64,000 nucleotides of DNA from NCBI RefSeq assembly GCF_030408035.1, contig NZ_JASDCF010000001.1:434001-498000 (forward strand), in the 5' to 3' direction. The notes under the pieces are model-generated. The model ran no database searches. It saw only the letters and a program-made list of their open reading frames with translations, and was not told where the DNA came from. This DNA is from Psychrobacter sp. APC 3426 (GTDB taxonomy: Bacteria > Pseudomonadota > Gammaproteobacteria > Pseudomonadales > Moraxellaceae). Made by a program: the position numbers and the translations under genes. Numbering within the stretch: the first letter of the stretch is position 1; every line of letters starts with the position of its first letter. Shown piece by piece: positions 34,307 to 43,476 of this stretch.

Positions 34307-34696
34307 CTGACTACCTCTACTTCAGCATTGGGTACATCTACCCACAACACTAGCGATGATATTCCAGCTAACTCAGCCGACTTTGCACCGATAGACCTTG
34401 CTAAGCAAATGCAACAAGCATCCATGCAAGCCAGCCAATTATTAAAATCGCTCTCGCATCCCGATCGCTTATTACTCCTCTGTCAGCTGACTCAAGGTGA
34501 ATACTGTGTCGGTGAGCTTGAAAGCTTGGTCGGTGTTGGACAGCCTAGCTTATCGCAGCAGCTGGGCATCCTACGTAAGGATGAGCTGGTCACGACACGC
34601 CGCGAAGGCAAGCAAATTTACTACAGTATCGCAAGCGACGATGCCTTAGCCGTACTAGAGCTACTGTATCAACGCTTTTGTGCCAAAGCAGACTAA
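34307..34696 (+). CDS. ArsR-family regulator of sulfide response (BigR-like), probable CTG start
   Basis: 130 aa, winged helix-turn-helix. LLKSLSHPDRLLLLCQLTQG, then VGELESLVGVGQPSLSQQLG and the wing VTTRREGKQIYYSI. Cysteines in LCQL and near the C-terminus (RFCAKAD) occupy the positions of the BigR/SqrR thiol pair that senses persulfide. The only good ribosome site, AAGGAG at 34295-34300, lies six bases before an in-frame CTG. The alternative TTG at 34241 has no ribosome site and lies too close to the predicted transcription start. SulP follows 59 bases later. Confidence 0.88.
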   Translation: MTTSTSALGTSTHNTSDDIPANSADFAPIDLAKQMQQASMQASQLLKSLSHPDRLLLLCQLTQGEYCVGELESLVGVGQPSLSQQLGILRKDELVTTRREGKQIYYSIASDDALAVLELLYQRFCAKAD

Positions 34697-34755
34697 TACA
34701 GTGCTCGCCTAACTCTTACACGTAATAATACCCTCTATTGTGATGACGTATTGAT

Positions 34756-36459
34756 ATGCCCTCTATCGCCGCTCGTCTGATTCCTACTTGGCTGCGCCAA
34801 TACCGGCTGGCTGCATTACCGACTGATGTCATAGCGGGGCTTGTAGTCGGCGTATTGGTGATACCGCAAAGCTTAGGCTACGCCGTGCTCGCAGGGTTAC
34901 CACCTGTTTATGGCTTATATGCAGCCATCGTGCCTGTCATCGTTTACGCATGGCTTGGCTCTAGTAATGTACAAGCTGTCGGACCCGTCGCTATCACCGC
35001 TATCATGACTGCCAGTAGCCTGCTGCCTTACGCTGAGCAAGGGACTGAGCAGTACGCGTTGATGGCAAGTCTATTGGCGCTGATGGTAGGAGCGCTGCTC
35101 TGGATTGCGGGGCGATTAAAGCTCGGCTGGATTATGCAGTTTATCAGTCGCGGGGTTTCGGCTGGATTTGTGAGCGGTGCCGCCGTTCTAATCTTCGTCA
35201 GCCAGCTTAAGTACTTAACTCACATTCCAATCGCTGGCAGCAGCTTAATCGGTTATCTGACGACCATGCAGATGTATGCGCGCCAACTGCATCCACTGAC
35301 CTTGCTCATCGGTATTATTGCCTTTGCGCTCTTGGTTGCGAACCGCTACGCGAGCAAATGGGTATGGCGCACTTGGCTGTCATCGTCTTATGCCAAATGG
35401 GCGGAGCGCTTATTCCCACTTATCTTACTTGGTATCGCGATTGTACTCAGTATGGCATTGAATTGGAGTGCGCTTGGAGTCGCGACCATCGGTAGTATTC
35501 CGCAAGGGCTACCGAGCTTTACACTACCTCATGTGCCAGATGTTCAAGAGGCGCTCAAGCTGTTACCGACCGCAGGACTGATGGCGCTTATTATCTTTGT
35601 GTCCAGTAGCTCGGTCGCTAGCACTTATGCTCGGCTACGTGGTGAGAGTTTTGATGCCAATCGAGAGCTGACCGGACTTGGACTGGCAAACCTCTCTGGT
35701 GGACTGTTTCAGAGTTTTGCGGTCGCAGGTGGCTTTTCGCGCACCGCTATCAATGTCGATTCAGGTGCCAAAACCCCAGTGGCCAGTCTTGTGACGGTGC
35801 TGGTGATGATTGCTGCGCTGATCGCATTTGGCAATGCGCTTGCCCCACTACCCTATGCGCTACTTGGCGCCACTATCATGGCCTCAATCATTGGGCTAAT
35901 CGATATTGACACGTTAAAGTCTGCTTGGCAGCGTGATCGCTTAGATGGTGCAAGCTTTATGGCGGCGTTTGCAGGTGTGCTGATATTTGGGTTAAATACG
36001 GGATTGGTCATCGGCCTGATGGTGTCATTCGCCAGCCTTATTTGGCAATCGAGTAAGCCACATGTCGCCATCGTCGGACAGCTGGGCGGTACGGGGCACT
36101 TTCGCAATATTAATCGTCATGACGTAGTGACCTTTAATAATTTATTATTATTGCGTATCGATGAGAGTCTATTCTTTGGTAATAGTGAGTCAGTGCACCT
36201 GCGTATTTTAAATGCTTTGCAGCAGTATCCAGATGCGAATGAACTTATCCTAATTATGTCAGCAGTCAATCATATCGACCTGACTGCGCAAGAGATGTTG
36301 AGCACACTCAATCAAGAGCTAGCGCTGCAAGACAAGCGTTTACACTTTAGCTTCGTGAAAGGCCCAGTCATGGATGTCATTGGACACACCCCTTTAATTA
36401 CCGAGCTATCAGGACAGGTCTACCTCAGCACTTTAGATGCCGTCAATGCATTAAATTAA
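34756..36459 (+). CDS. SulP family anion permease with STAS domain
   Basis: 567 aa. Multiple membrane helices (about 11 to 12) with the SulP signature VIPQSLGYAVLAGLPPVYGL near residues 36-55, and GLGLANLSGGLFQSFAVAGG in the second half. A C-terminal STAS domain (residues about 440-560) contains LRIDESLFFGN and ELILIMSAVNHID. SulP proteins carry sulfate, bicarbonate or related anions. In this sulfide module it probably exports sulfite or takes up sulfate, an inference from context. It follows arsR by 59 bases on the same strand. Confidence 0.9.
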   Translation: MPSIAARLIPTWLRQYRLAALPTDVIAGLVVGVLVIPQSLGYAVLAGLPPVYGLYAAIVPVIVYAWLGSSNVQAVGPVAITAIMTASSLLPYAEQGTEQYALMASLLALMVGALLWIAGRLKLGWIMQFISRGVSAGFVSGAAVLIFVSQLKYLTHIPIAGSSLIGYLTTMQMYARQLHPLTLLIGIIAFALLVANRYASKWVWRTWLSSSYAKWAERLFPLILLGIAIVLSMALNWSALGVATIGSIPQGLPSFTLPHVPDVQEALKLLPTAGLMALIIFVSSSSVASTYARLRGESFDANRELTGLGLANLSGGLFQSFAVAGGFSRTAINVDSGAKTPVASLVTVLVMIAALIAFGNALAPLPYALLGATIMASIIGLIDIDTLKSAWQRDRLDGASFMAAFAGVLIFGLNTGLVIGLMVSFASLIWQSSKPHVAIVGQLGGTGHFRNINRHDVVTFNNLLLLRIDESLFFGNSESVHLRILNALQQYPDANELILIMSAVNHIDLTAQEMLSTLNQELALQDKRLHFSFVKGPVMDVIGHTPLITELSGQVYLSTLDAVNALN

Positions 36460-36626
36460 TGCATTAAAACATAGCTAACGAATGCTTTGTTAGTACGCTA
36501 AACCGTCAATCACTGTTGTTGTCTATAACAAAATATCGCTATGATAGAGCCTGTGTTATGCTAGCTTATTGTATTGATAAACCTTCTTTAATAAATGCAC
36601 TTTAACAAACTCAATTGAATCTATTT

Positions 36627-36953
36627 ATGACCGATGATATAACGATCTATAAGCAAATTTATCCAAGCCAATGTATCAAAATTGCAGAGCTTGGCTATCG
36701 CTCAGTGCTCAATATTCGTCCTGACGCTGAAATTGACACCCAACCTAACAGCTGTGATTTTGCCACGGCTACCGAGCAAGCGAACCTAACTTATCGTCAT
36801 CTCCCTTTTGACGATGAGCGCCTAAGCATGATGACTGTGCAACAATTTGCTGATTTTTATCGCACTGCACCCAAACCTATATTAATGTTTTGTGGTACCG
36901 GTGCACGCGCTAAACTGCTGTATCAAAGTGCGTTGATGCAAGGCTTGTTATAA
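36627..36953 (+). CDS. DUF442 / Blh phosphatase-fold protein, first copy
   Basis: 108 aa. A TIGR01244-type domain with QIYPSQCIKIAELGYRSVLNIRPDAE and the thiol motif MFCGTGARAK (C-x-x-G-x-R), reminiscent of dual-specificity phosphatases and sulfurtransferases. In the Blh protein this domain is fused to a persulfide dioxygenase. The ATG at 36627 gives the family's normal length; a TTG at 36615 is less likely. The second copy follows 180 bases later. Its product may bind sulfane sulfur for the dioxygenase (inference). Confidence 0.8.
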   Translation: MTDDITIYKQIYPSQCIKIAELGYRSVLNIRPDAEIDTQPNSCDFATATEQANLTYRHLPFDDERLSMMTVQQFADFYRTAPKPILMFCGTGARAKLLYQSALMQGLL

Positions 36954-36993
36954 CGTTTATATATTTAGCTTAAAACAATGGGTGTCAAAAACC

Positions 36994-37059
36994 GTTTCTG
37001 TTAAGAAATAGCGTATCTCAAGAACAGTATCTGTTAAGAAACAATGTGTCTCAAAAAAT
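36994..37059 (+). repeat. 33-bp imperfect tandem repeat
   Basis: Two adjacent 33-bp units (36994-37026 and 37027-37059) share 25 of 33 bases; the core TCTGTTAAGAAA is identical. Part of a third unit precedes and follows them. It lies between the two DUF442 genes, in non-coding sequence. Confidence 0.6.
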
Positions 37060-37133
37060 AATGTATCCGAGAAAGTAACATCTTAAACAGACACCAACTA
37101 CATTCAATAAATCATTCTAAAAAAGGAGCTCCT

Positions 37134-37466
37134 ATGAGCCATCAAGTTAGCATCACTGGACAAATCACCCCTGATCAAGTACCTATGATTGCCGAAAACG
37201 GCTTTAAAACCATCATCAACAATCGTCCTGATGGTGAAGAGCCTGGACAGCCAACCAGCGCTGATATCGAAGCGGCTGCTAAAGAAGCAGGCCTTGCTTA
37301 TAAAGAAATATCATTTGCAGGTAGCGAGCTCAATCAAAATCACGTCGAAGAATTCGCGGATTTCTTTAATCAAGCCGAGCAGCCAATGCTCATATTTTGC
37401 CGTACGGGCAATCGCTCAACGGGTATCTATGAAGCGGCGAAGCGCATGGATTTGCTAGACGACTGA
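37134..37466 (+). CDS. DUF442 / Blh phosphatase-fold protein, second copy
   Basis: 110 aa. SITGQITPDQVPMIAENGFKTI and the thiol motif FCRTGNRSTG identify a TIGR01244/DUF442 protein. It is full length and more canonical than the first copy (CRTGNRS versus CGTGARA). AAAGGAGCTCCT precedes the ATG. It likely works with the persulfide dioxygenase encoded 3 kb away, replacing the fused domain of Blh. The two copies may have diverged in role. Confidence 0.85.
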   Translation: MSHQVSITGQITPDQVPMIAENGFKTIINNRPDGEEPGQPTSADIEAAAKEAGLAYKEISFAGSELNQNHVEEFADFFNQAEQPMLIFCRTGNRSTGIYEAAKRMDLLDD

Positions 37467-37508
37467 TATTTTTGAGACGTAAAGTAATTTAAGATATTGT
37501 TTAATAGT

Positions 37509-37534
37509 TTAGCCCATATCAATATATGGGCTTT
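37509..37534 (+). terminator. Terminator after the second DUF442 gene
   Basis: Stem AGCCCATAT (37511-37519) with ATATGGGCT (37524-37532) and a 4-base loop. The T run is short (TTTG). Confidence 0.6.
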
Positions 37535-37645
37535 GTGATGTTTAAGAACACCTGCTGAGCACCACTAAGACCCTACCATCACAAGGAATGTGATCGATTT
37601 GAAAAGTCATTCTAATCTGACTTTCTTTTTTACAAGGAATGTTTC

Positions 37646-38506
37646 ATGAGTAATACTGCGCTGGCTTTACTCCCACTGGCTCTCGCCTACATTATGTTTA
37701 CCTTAGGGACGGGGCTAAAACCCAGTGACTTCAAGGTAATCGTCAATCATCCCAAAGCTTTTTTTATAGGCTTAGTAAACCAGGTACTTTTTGTGCCTTT
37801 GGTGGCACTCGCCGTTGTCATGCTTATGTCGCCACCACCGGTGATTGCTTTTGGCATCATGCTGATCAGTTTTTGCCCAGGTGGCGTGACCAGTAATATG
37901 CTCACCTATTACGCCAAAGGTAATGTGGCACTGTCAGTCGCGCTTACTGGTGTGGTCAGTTTATTGTCAGTCGTTACTTTGCCCATCTTAATCACGTTAG
38001 CTTTTAACCACTTTATGCAAGACCAAGCCGGCTCTATTAGCGCGGTAAAAATTGGGGTTGTAATGTTTTTATTAACGACTTTACCCGTTACTCTTGGTAT
38101 GCTTGCTCGCTACAAATTCACTGATTTTATGGTACGTAGAAGCAGTATCCTAAATGGTTTAGCCAGCGTATTTTTCGTATTGATTGTTTTTGCAGCCATC
38201 GCATCTAACTGGTCGTTAGTACAGTCGCAAATCGCAGATATTGGACTTTATCTCGTCGTCATTATCCTGGTTTTATTTGCGATCAGTATCGTAATATCCA
38301 GAGTATTAAGGCTCAGTTGGTTTGATACCAAAACCATTTCGATCGAGACCAGCATTCAAAATAGCACCACAGCAATTACCTTAGCACCGATTATTATGGG
38401 CACGACGGCTTCCCTGCCTGCCATTGCATTACCTGCTGCTATCTATGGCGTGCTGATGTATATTATTGCCATTCCAGTTATTGCTTTGATTCGAAATAAG
38501 AGCTGA
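37646..38506 (+). CDS. Bile acid:sodium symporter family transporter
   Basis: 286 aa with eight to ten hydrophobic segments, of the BASS family (ASBT-like). The signature FCPGGVTSNMLTYYAKGNVALSV (sodium-site region) is near residues 79-101 (quoted in two parts by position), and the second unwound helix contains IETSIQNSTTAITLAP near residue 236. The second motif also binds sodium. Substrates range from bile acids to pantoate and sulfonated organics, so the ligand cannot be assigned. It lies between a terminator and the ahpF gene, facing it. Confidence 0.88.
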   Translation: MSNTALALLPLALAYIMFTLGTGLKPSDFKVIVNHPKAFFIGLVNQVLFVPLVALAVVMLMSPPPVIAFGIMLISFCPGGVTSNMLTYYAKGNVALSVALTGVVSLLSVVTLPILITLAFNHFMQDQAGSISAVKIGVVMFLLTTLPVTLGMLARYKFTDFMVRRSSILNGLASVFFVLIVFAAIASNWSLVQSQIADIGLYLVVIILVLFAISIVISRVLRLSWFDTKTISIETSIQNSTTAITLAPIIMGTTASLPAIALPAAIYGVLMYIIAIPVIALIRNKS

Positions 38507-38515
38507 TGATATCTG

Positions 38516-38548
38516 ACAAAAAAGCCACCTCAAAAGAGGTGGCTTTTA
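38516..38548. terminator. Bidirectional terminator, symporter / ahpF
   Basis: Stem AAAAAAGCCACCTC with GAGGTGGCTTTT (38518-38531 and 38536-38547), a four-base loop and A/T runs on both sides. Confidence 0.85.
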
Positions 38549-38566
38549 GCTAAAATAAAGAGCGGC

Positions 38567-40144
38567 TTATTGCATAACTAAATATTCAAACGCTGATAAT
38601 GCGGCTTTCGAACCTTCCCCCATCGCAATATTAATCTGCTTAAAGGGTACCGTCGTCACGTCACCACAAGCAAAGATACCTTGTCGATCGGTACGGCAAC
38701 GCTCATCAATCTCAATCTCACCAAAACGGTTTAAATCTACAAAGCCTTTGATAAACTCAGTATTTGGTACTAGACCAATCTGTACGAATACCCCTGCCAA
38801 GTCACGCTCATGAGTCTTACCTGTGCTGCGATCTTGATAAACGATAGAAGTCACTTTACCATCAGTGGCTTTAATCTCTTGCGTCGCTGCACTGGTAATA
38901 AATTCGATATTGGCTTTTTCTTTGGCTTTGTTAATCAATACCTGATCCGCTTTTAACTCATCTGCGAACTCAAGCACAGTCACGTGCTTGACGATACCTG
39001 CTAGGTCTAATGCTGCTTCGACGCCTGAGTTACCGCCACCGATGACTGAAATTTCTTTATCTTTAAAGAAAGGACCGTCACAGTGCGCACAGTAGGCCAC
39101 ACCTTTACCGACGTTTTCTTCTTCGCCCGGCACACCAAGCTTACGCCACTGCGCACCAGTCGCCAAGATAATACTGCGAGTCTCAAATGTCTCACCTGTG
39201 TTTAGATGGATGGCATAGTTCTCTTCTTCAGTCTCGCTGATTTCCTTGACACTGACGTGCTCTTTGAGCGTGATATTGTACTCGTGCAAGTGTTTTTCAA
39301 AGTTAGCAGACAGTTCAGTACCTGTCGTCAATGGCACAGAAATTAAGTTTTCGATATCTTGCGTATCTTTAACCTGTCCGCCAATGCGGTCAGCAACCAT
39401 CGTCACTTTTAGGCCTTTACGTGCGGTATAAATCGCCGCAGCAACCCCAGCAGGACCAGCGCCGATGATAGTCACATCTTGCTGCTCCAACTGCTCAGCG
39501 TCATCGTCCGTTTCTGCTAACAAATCAGGGAATTGTTCTTGTAGCTTTTCGATGAGCTTGGCGGTATCAATCAGACCATTAGCAAATGGCTTACCGTTTA
39601 AAAATACAGCTGGTACCCCTTGAATCTTATTAGCCTCTACTTGCTCTTGAAACAAGGCACCATCAATCATCTCGTTACTGATGTCATCGTTTAGTAGCGC
39701 AAACTGGTTCAACGCTTGAACAACTTCTGGGCAACTGTGACAAGAGAGCGACACGTAAGTTTGGAACTGCAGTGGCTTATTGAAACGCTTAATGAGTTTT
39801 TGAATACCCTCATCCAGTTTTAGCGTATGACCACCTGCTTGCAATATTGCCAAGATAAGTGAGGTAAACTCATGACCACCTGGGATACCGCTAAAGACGA
39901 TACCCGTATCGGTCAATTCGTCATCGATGTGGCTTAATACTGCAAAGCTAATCGGACTTGGTAAGCTGTCATCGTTCGCTGTTGCATCAAAATTAATCTT
40001 ATCCGTCGTGCCAGCGATTTTGGATAAGAAATCAATCAGCTCTGCACGTTTTTGATGCTCACCGCTACCCAATACGAAGCTAATTGGACGAGTCATATTT
40101 TCGCTATAGCTCTTAACAGCATCTAATAAACTTTGATCTATCAT
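38567..40144 (-). CDS. ahpF: Alkyl hydroperoxide reductase subunit F
   Basis: 525 aa. The N-terminal tandem thioredoxin-fold domain has a redox centre [11 protein letters not shown], then a linker, then an FAD-binding thioredoxin-reductase-like half starting [17 protein letters not shown], with [15 protein letters not shown] (the CxxC) and the NAD site [17 protein letters not shown]. It uses NADH to reduce AhpC. It is full length and normal in every motif. The gene is separated from ahpC by a DUF465 gene on the opposite strand, so each has its own transcript. Confidence 0.96.
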   Translation of the reverse strand: MIDQSLLDAVKSYSENMTRPISFVLGSGEHQKRAELIDFLSKIAGTTDKINFDATANDDSLPSPISFAVLSHIDDELTDTGIVFSGIPGGHEFTSLILAILQAGGHTLKLDEGIQKLIKRFNKPLQFQTYVSLSCHSCPEVVQALNQFALLNDDISNEMIDGALFQEQVEANKIQGVPAVFLNGKPFANGLIDTAKLIEKLQEQFPDLLAETDDDAEQLEQQDVTIIGAGPAGVAAAIYTARKGLKVTMVADRIGGQVKDTQDIENLISVPLTTGTELSANFEKHLHEYNITLKEHVSVKEISETEEENYAIHLNTGETFETRSIILATGAQWRKLGVPGEEENVGKGVAYCAHCDGPFFKDKEISVIGGGNSGVEAALDLAGIVKHVTVLEFADELKADQVLINKAKEKANIEFITSAATQEIKATDGKVTSIVYQDRSTGKTHERDLAGVFVQIGLVPNTEFIKGFVDLNRFGEIEIDERCRTDRQGIFACGDVTTVPFKQINIAMGEGSKAALSAFEYLVMQ

Positions 40145-40658
40145 GTTTGTTCCCCATCATTATTGGATATGTAACGGCAACTATCATATTGCGCGTTCAA
40201 ATATGGATTATTTAATAATAATAATTTTATCTAAAACAGTATAAGTAGTAGGCTTCTGCCCTTTGATGTCCCTATTATCATAGCTTTCGTGGGCTTCAGC
40301 AAGCTGATAAACCCAAACTTTACGTTTTATAAAACCAATCATTAATCAACTTAATAAATTAAATACAAATCAATGAAGTGGTAATAGTCCTATTATAAAC
40401 ATAGTATAGAGGGTGTTTTTTCGCTACAATCGAATGAGGTGAATAGGAAGTAGTCTTATTTACCTATCGGTAGATTGACTTTTAAAAGTGTTTGTTAAAG
40501 TTCTTTCTGCTGCAATTGAGCCTTATCACTATTAAGTTAACCAGCGGTTTGGCTCAATAAAATCTAAGTCTCACAATCATAGCAATTCATCACAGCAATC
40601 TTAACGACAATGCGCTGATGCTTATTGTAAGCTTGCGCTTCATAACAAGGATGACAAC
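40145..40658. other. Intergenic region ahpF / DUF465 gene
   Basis: 514 bp, divergent. It should contain the ahpF promoter and an OxyR site, but I could not fit a four-element OxyR motif with confidence. No ORF of substance. Confidence 0.4.
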
Positions 40659-40907
40659 ATGAGAAAGACGGATACGTTGCAAGATAACAGAGAGATTATT
40701 GCCGAACTTAAGCAAAAAGACAGCCATTTTGCCAGTATTTTTGACGAGCACACTCAGCTCGATCAGCAAATCAATCAACTGGACAAAGACCTGGTCAAGC
40801 ATGCCAGCCGTGACGACGAAATAGAGCAGATGAAGCGACGAAAGCTGCACTTAAAAGATGAAATTTATAAGATAATCGATAAAAACAAACTAGAATCTCA
40901 GGCTTAG
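40659..40907 (+). CDS. DUF465 (YdcH-like) small protein
   Basis: 82 aa, a helical, charged protein with FDEHTQLDQQINQLDKDLVK and LKDEIYKIIDKN, the pattern of DUF465/YdcH. It probably forms a helical hairpin or coiled coil. Function is unknown; no link with the peroxide genes is established. AAGGATG precedes the ATG at 40659. A good terminator follows, so it is a single-gene transcript. Confidence 0.85.
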   Translation: MRKTDTLQDNREIIAELKQKDSHFASIFDEHTQLDQQINQLDKDLVKHASRDDEIEQMKRRKLHLKDEIYKIIDKNKLESQA

Positions 40908-40977
40908 CATTTCATTGGTTATTGCTTCATTTGTTATTAAGATATAAAAATAAAAACACTTCTTATTTAGCAGTATA

Positions 40978-41014
40978 AAAAGACCCCATCAACTTATGCT
41001 GATGGGGTCTTCAT
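40978..41014. terminator. Bidirectional terminator DUF465 gene / ahpC
   Basis: A 12-bp perfect stem AAGACCCCATCA (40980-40991) with TGATGGGGTCTT (41000-41011). Confidence 0.82.
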
Positions 41015-41085
41015 TTGTAGTGTTTATCCAAATGAAACTTTGTGTGCAACACTACAAGTATCTAAACATTCAATCGAAGTAATAC

Positions 41086-41652
41086 TTAGATCTTACCTAC
41101 TAGGTCTAGGCTTGGCTTAAGTGTTTCTTGACCTTGTTCCCAAGCTGCTGGGCAAACTTCGCCGTCGTTATCACGTACATACTGTGCTGCTTTAACCTTA
41201 CGAACCATATCTTTTGCACTACGGCCGATACCACCAGCATGTATTTCAGCAACTTGAATCTTGCCGTCTGGGTCTACAACGAAAGTACCACGCTCAGCTA
41301 GACCTGCTTCTTCGATCATGACATTGAAACCGCGAGTGATACGACCAGTTGGATCACCAATCATTGGGAAAGTTACTTTGCCAATCGCTTCTGAAGAATC
41401 ATGCCATGCTTTGTGCGTGAAATGAGTGTCAGTAGATACTGAGTATACTTCTACGCCTAAGCCTTTAAGCTCTTCGTACTGAGCTGCCATGTCTTCTAGC
41501 TCAGTTGGGCAAACAAACGTGAAATCTGCTGGGTAGAACATAAAGATAGCCCAGCCGCCTTTAACGTCGTCTGAAGTGATGGTTTTAAACTCACCGTTTA
41601 CAAACGCTTCTGCTGAAAACTCTGGGATTTCTTGATTGATAATAGACGCCAT
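41086..41652 (-). CDS. ahpC: Alkyl hydroperoxide reductase subunit C (peroxiredoxin)
   Basis: 188 aa, a typical 2-Cys peroxiredoxin. The peroxidatic cysteine is in [17 protein letters not shown] and the resolving cysteine in [11 protein letters not shown]; the FNVMIEEAG segment and the C-terminal tail are standard. It reduces hydrogen peroxide and organic peroxides with AhpF as electron donor. It is divergent from oxyR, and OxyR almost certainly activates it. The start ATG is preceded by AAGGAGCCAATC. Confidence 0.96.
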   Translation of the reverse strand: MASIINQEIPEFSAEAFVNGEFKTITSDDVKGGWAIFMFYPADFTFVCPTELEDMAAQYEELKGLGVEVYSVSTDTHFTHKAWHDSSEAIGKVTFPMIGDPTGRITRGFNVMIEEAGLAERGTFVVDPDGKIQVAEIHAGGIGRSAKDMVRKVKAAQYVRDNDGEVCPAAWEQGQETLKPSLDLVGKI

Positions 41653-41927
41653 GATTGGCTCCTTATTTAATTGATTGTTGTTGAGGTAGTTGATGTTTAT
41701 TATTAAATTTTTCTATTAACCCTTTAACTATCTGGGTTACAAGACAAACTATACGCGAATCCTATGGTTAATCCAGTTAAAAGTTTTTAATGTGATGTTT
41801 TGTTTTATTAAACTTGTTAAACTATTCTCTCTAATTTTAATCATCAGTGTACTATCGGTAAACTGCTATCGTATACTCATTGAACAAGCATAAAACTGCG
41901 TTAAAAACCTAATGAAAGAGAGACTCT

Positions 41928-42836
41928 ATGATTACCTTACGTCAGCTTGAATTTGCCTTAGCCGTTGCTAAACACCGTCATTTCAAACGTGCTGCTGAAG
42001 ATTGTAATATTTCACAGTCTGCATTGAGCTTGGGTATCGCAGAGTTAGAGAAGCAGCTTGATACACAGATTTTTGAGCGTAATAACAAACAGGTACTCAT
42101 TACCCCTATCGGGCAAGATATCTTGACGCGAGCGCAGCGGATATTTTCTGAAGTGAGCGATTTGACCACGCGCGCGCACAGCCATCAAACGCCGCTTGCT
42201 TACCCAATGACGGTAGGCATCATTCCAACGATTGCGCCTTACCTATTGCCTAAAGTACTGCCTGCGCTACGAAAGCACTATCCAGAATTTCGTATGACCA
42301 TCGTTGAGCAACAAACTGAACGCCTGCTTGAACAAGTGCGCTACGGTCATATTGATACTGCCATCATTGCGCTACCCTATGCAGTAGATGGCTTACATAG
42401 CTTTGAGTTTTGGAGCGAGGATTTCTTTGCAGTATTCCCAAAAGATGATGTGCATGCCAAGCTTGAAACCATTAATTCCGATGAGCTAGCGACTGCCAAT
42501 CTTATGCTGCTGGGTGAAGGACATTGCCTAACTGATCAGACATTATCTGTCTGTCACTTTGATCGTGCAGAGATGAAATCAAGTTTTTCTGATGCCAGCT
42601 TAAACACGCTTATCCAGATGGCACTTGCCAATATGGGTACGACGTTAGTGCCAGAGATGGCGTTAGATCAGCTGCATCTAGAGAATCAAAATGCAGTCGC
42701 TGTACCGCTAGCAGAGAAAGGACCACATCGTCATATCGCCTTCGTTACGCGTTTAAATTACGCTCGTGTCGATGATGTAAATTTACTCGGCAAGGTGTTT
42801 AAACAGGCATTTGAAGATGCTGCTAATAAATTCTGA
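41928..42836 (+). CDS. oxyR: Hydrogen-peroxide sensing regulator OxyR
   Basis: 302 aa, LysR type. The N-terminal helix-turn-helix contains HFKRAAEDCNISQSALSLGI, and the effector domain has the two redox cysteines in GEGHCLTDQTLSVCHF at the positions of E. coli Cys199/Cys208, so the disulfide switch is intact. Divergent from ahpC with 275 bases between. The stop overlaps the next ATG region by about 20 bases, so the HD gene is coupled to it. Confidence 0.95.
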   Translation: MITLRQLEFALAVAKHRHFKRAAEDCNISQSALSLGIAELEKQLDTQIFERNNKQVLITPIGQDILTRAQRIFSEVSDLTTRAHSHQTPLAYPMTVGIIPTIAPYLLPKVLPALRKHYPEFRMTIVEQQTERLLEQVRYGHIDTAIIALPYAVDGLHSFEFWSEDFFAVFPKDDVHAKLETINSDELATANLMLLGEGHCLTDQTLSVCHFDRAEMKSSFSDASLNTLIQMALANMGTTLVPEMALDQLHLENQNAVAVPLAEKGPHRHIAFVTRLNYARVDDVNLLGKVFKQAFEDAANKF

Positions 42837-43476
42837 TCTTGGCAATCGTTTTGCCCTGCACTTATCTGCTATTAATAGCGATATCGAGCCAGCGAAAGTT
42901 AATGCGCTCTGGCAAGATATCGCTGTTCGTTATAACGAAACGCAGCGCGCTTATCATACCTTAAGCCACCTTCAGCAATTGTTTGAGCAGTTCGAACAGA
43001 TTAAGCGTGAGCTTAGTGAGCCACATATTATCGCCTTGGCACTGTACTATCATGATGTGATATACGAGCCAACACGTGCGGATAATGAGCTAAAAAGTGC
43101 AGAGTATGCCGCTGAAGCGCTAGGCCATTATCTGAGCGCTGAACAATGCCAGTATATCTATGCGCTTATCATGATGACCGCCAATCATCAGCTTGATAAG
43201 TTGGCGAACCCTGACAAAAGCAATGATGCCGCTTATTTGCTAGACATGGACCTGAGTATTTTGGGTGCGTCTTGGCCTGAGTATGAACATTATGCAAAAG
43301 TCATACGTCAAGAATACATGCATGTTCCGCTTGCAGATTACCGTATTGGACGAATGGCGGTATTAAATGGACTCTTAGCGCATCCTAGACTGTATCTTAC
43401 TAACTATTACTATGAGCAGTTAGAAGCACAAGCTCGGGATAACATTAAGCTCGAAGTTAATTTGCTACTTTGCTAA
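42817..43476 (+). CDS. HD-domain hydrolase (COG4339-type)
   Basis: 219 aa. Metal-binding motifs YHTLSHLQQL and LALYYHDVIYEP match the COG4339 predicted HD-superfamily hydrolases, and MTANHQLD and LLDMDLSILG supply later ligands. Substrate and function are unknown. The ATG at 42817 lies inside the oxyR end (20 bases overlap), so translation is coupled to oxyR. Its stop overlaps the end of the facing methyltransferase gene by 12 bases. Confidence 0.82.
   Translation: MLLINSDLGNRFALHLSAINSDIEPAKVNALWQDIAVRYNETQRAYHTLSHLQQLFEQFEQIKRELSEPHIIALALYYHDVIYEPTRADNELKSAEYAAEALGHYLSAEQCQYIYALIMMTANHQLDKLANPDKSNDAAYLLDMDLSILGASWPEYEHYAKVIRQEYMHVPLADYRIGRMAVLNGLLAHPRLYLTNYYYEQLEAQARDNIKLEVNLLLC

Noticed and set aside
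36977-37075. CRISPR array
   Set aside because: The 33-bp units are directly adjacent with no spacers and only two full copies; no cas genes are present in the window.
41653-41927. OxyR binding site between ahpC and oxyR
   Set aside because: Several CTAT tetramers occur (41728, 41749, 41762), but their spacing (21 and 13) does not fit the four-element OxyR motif. A site is likely there but I could not place it.
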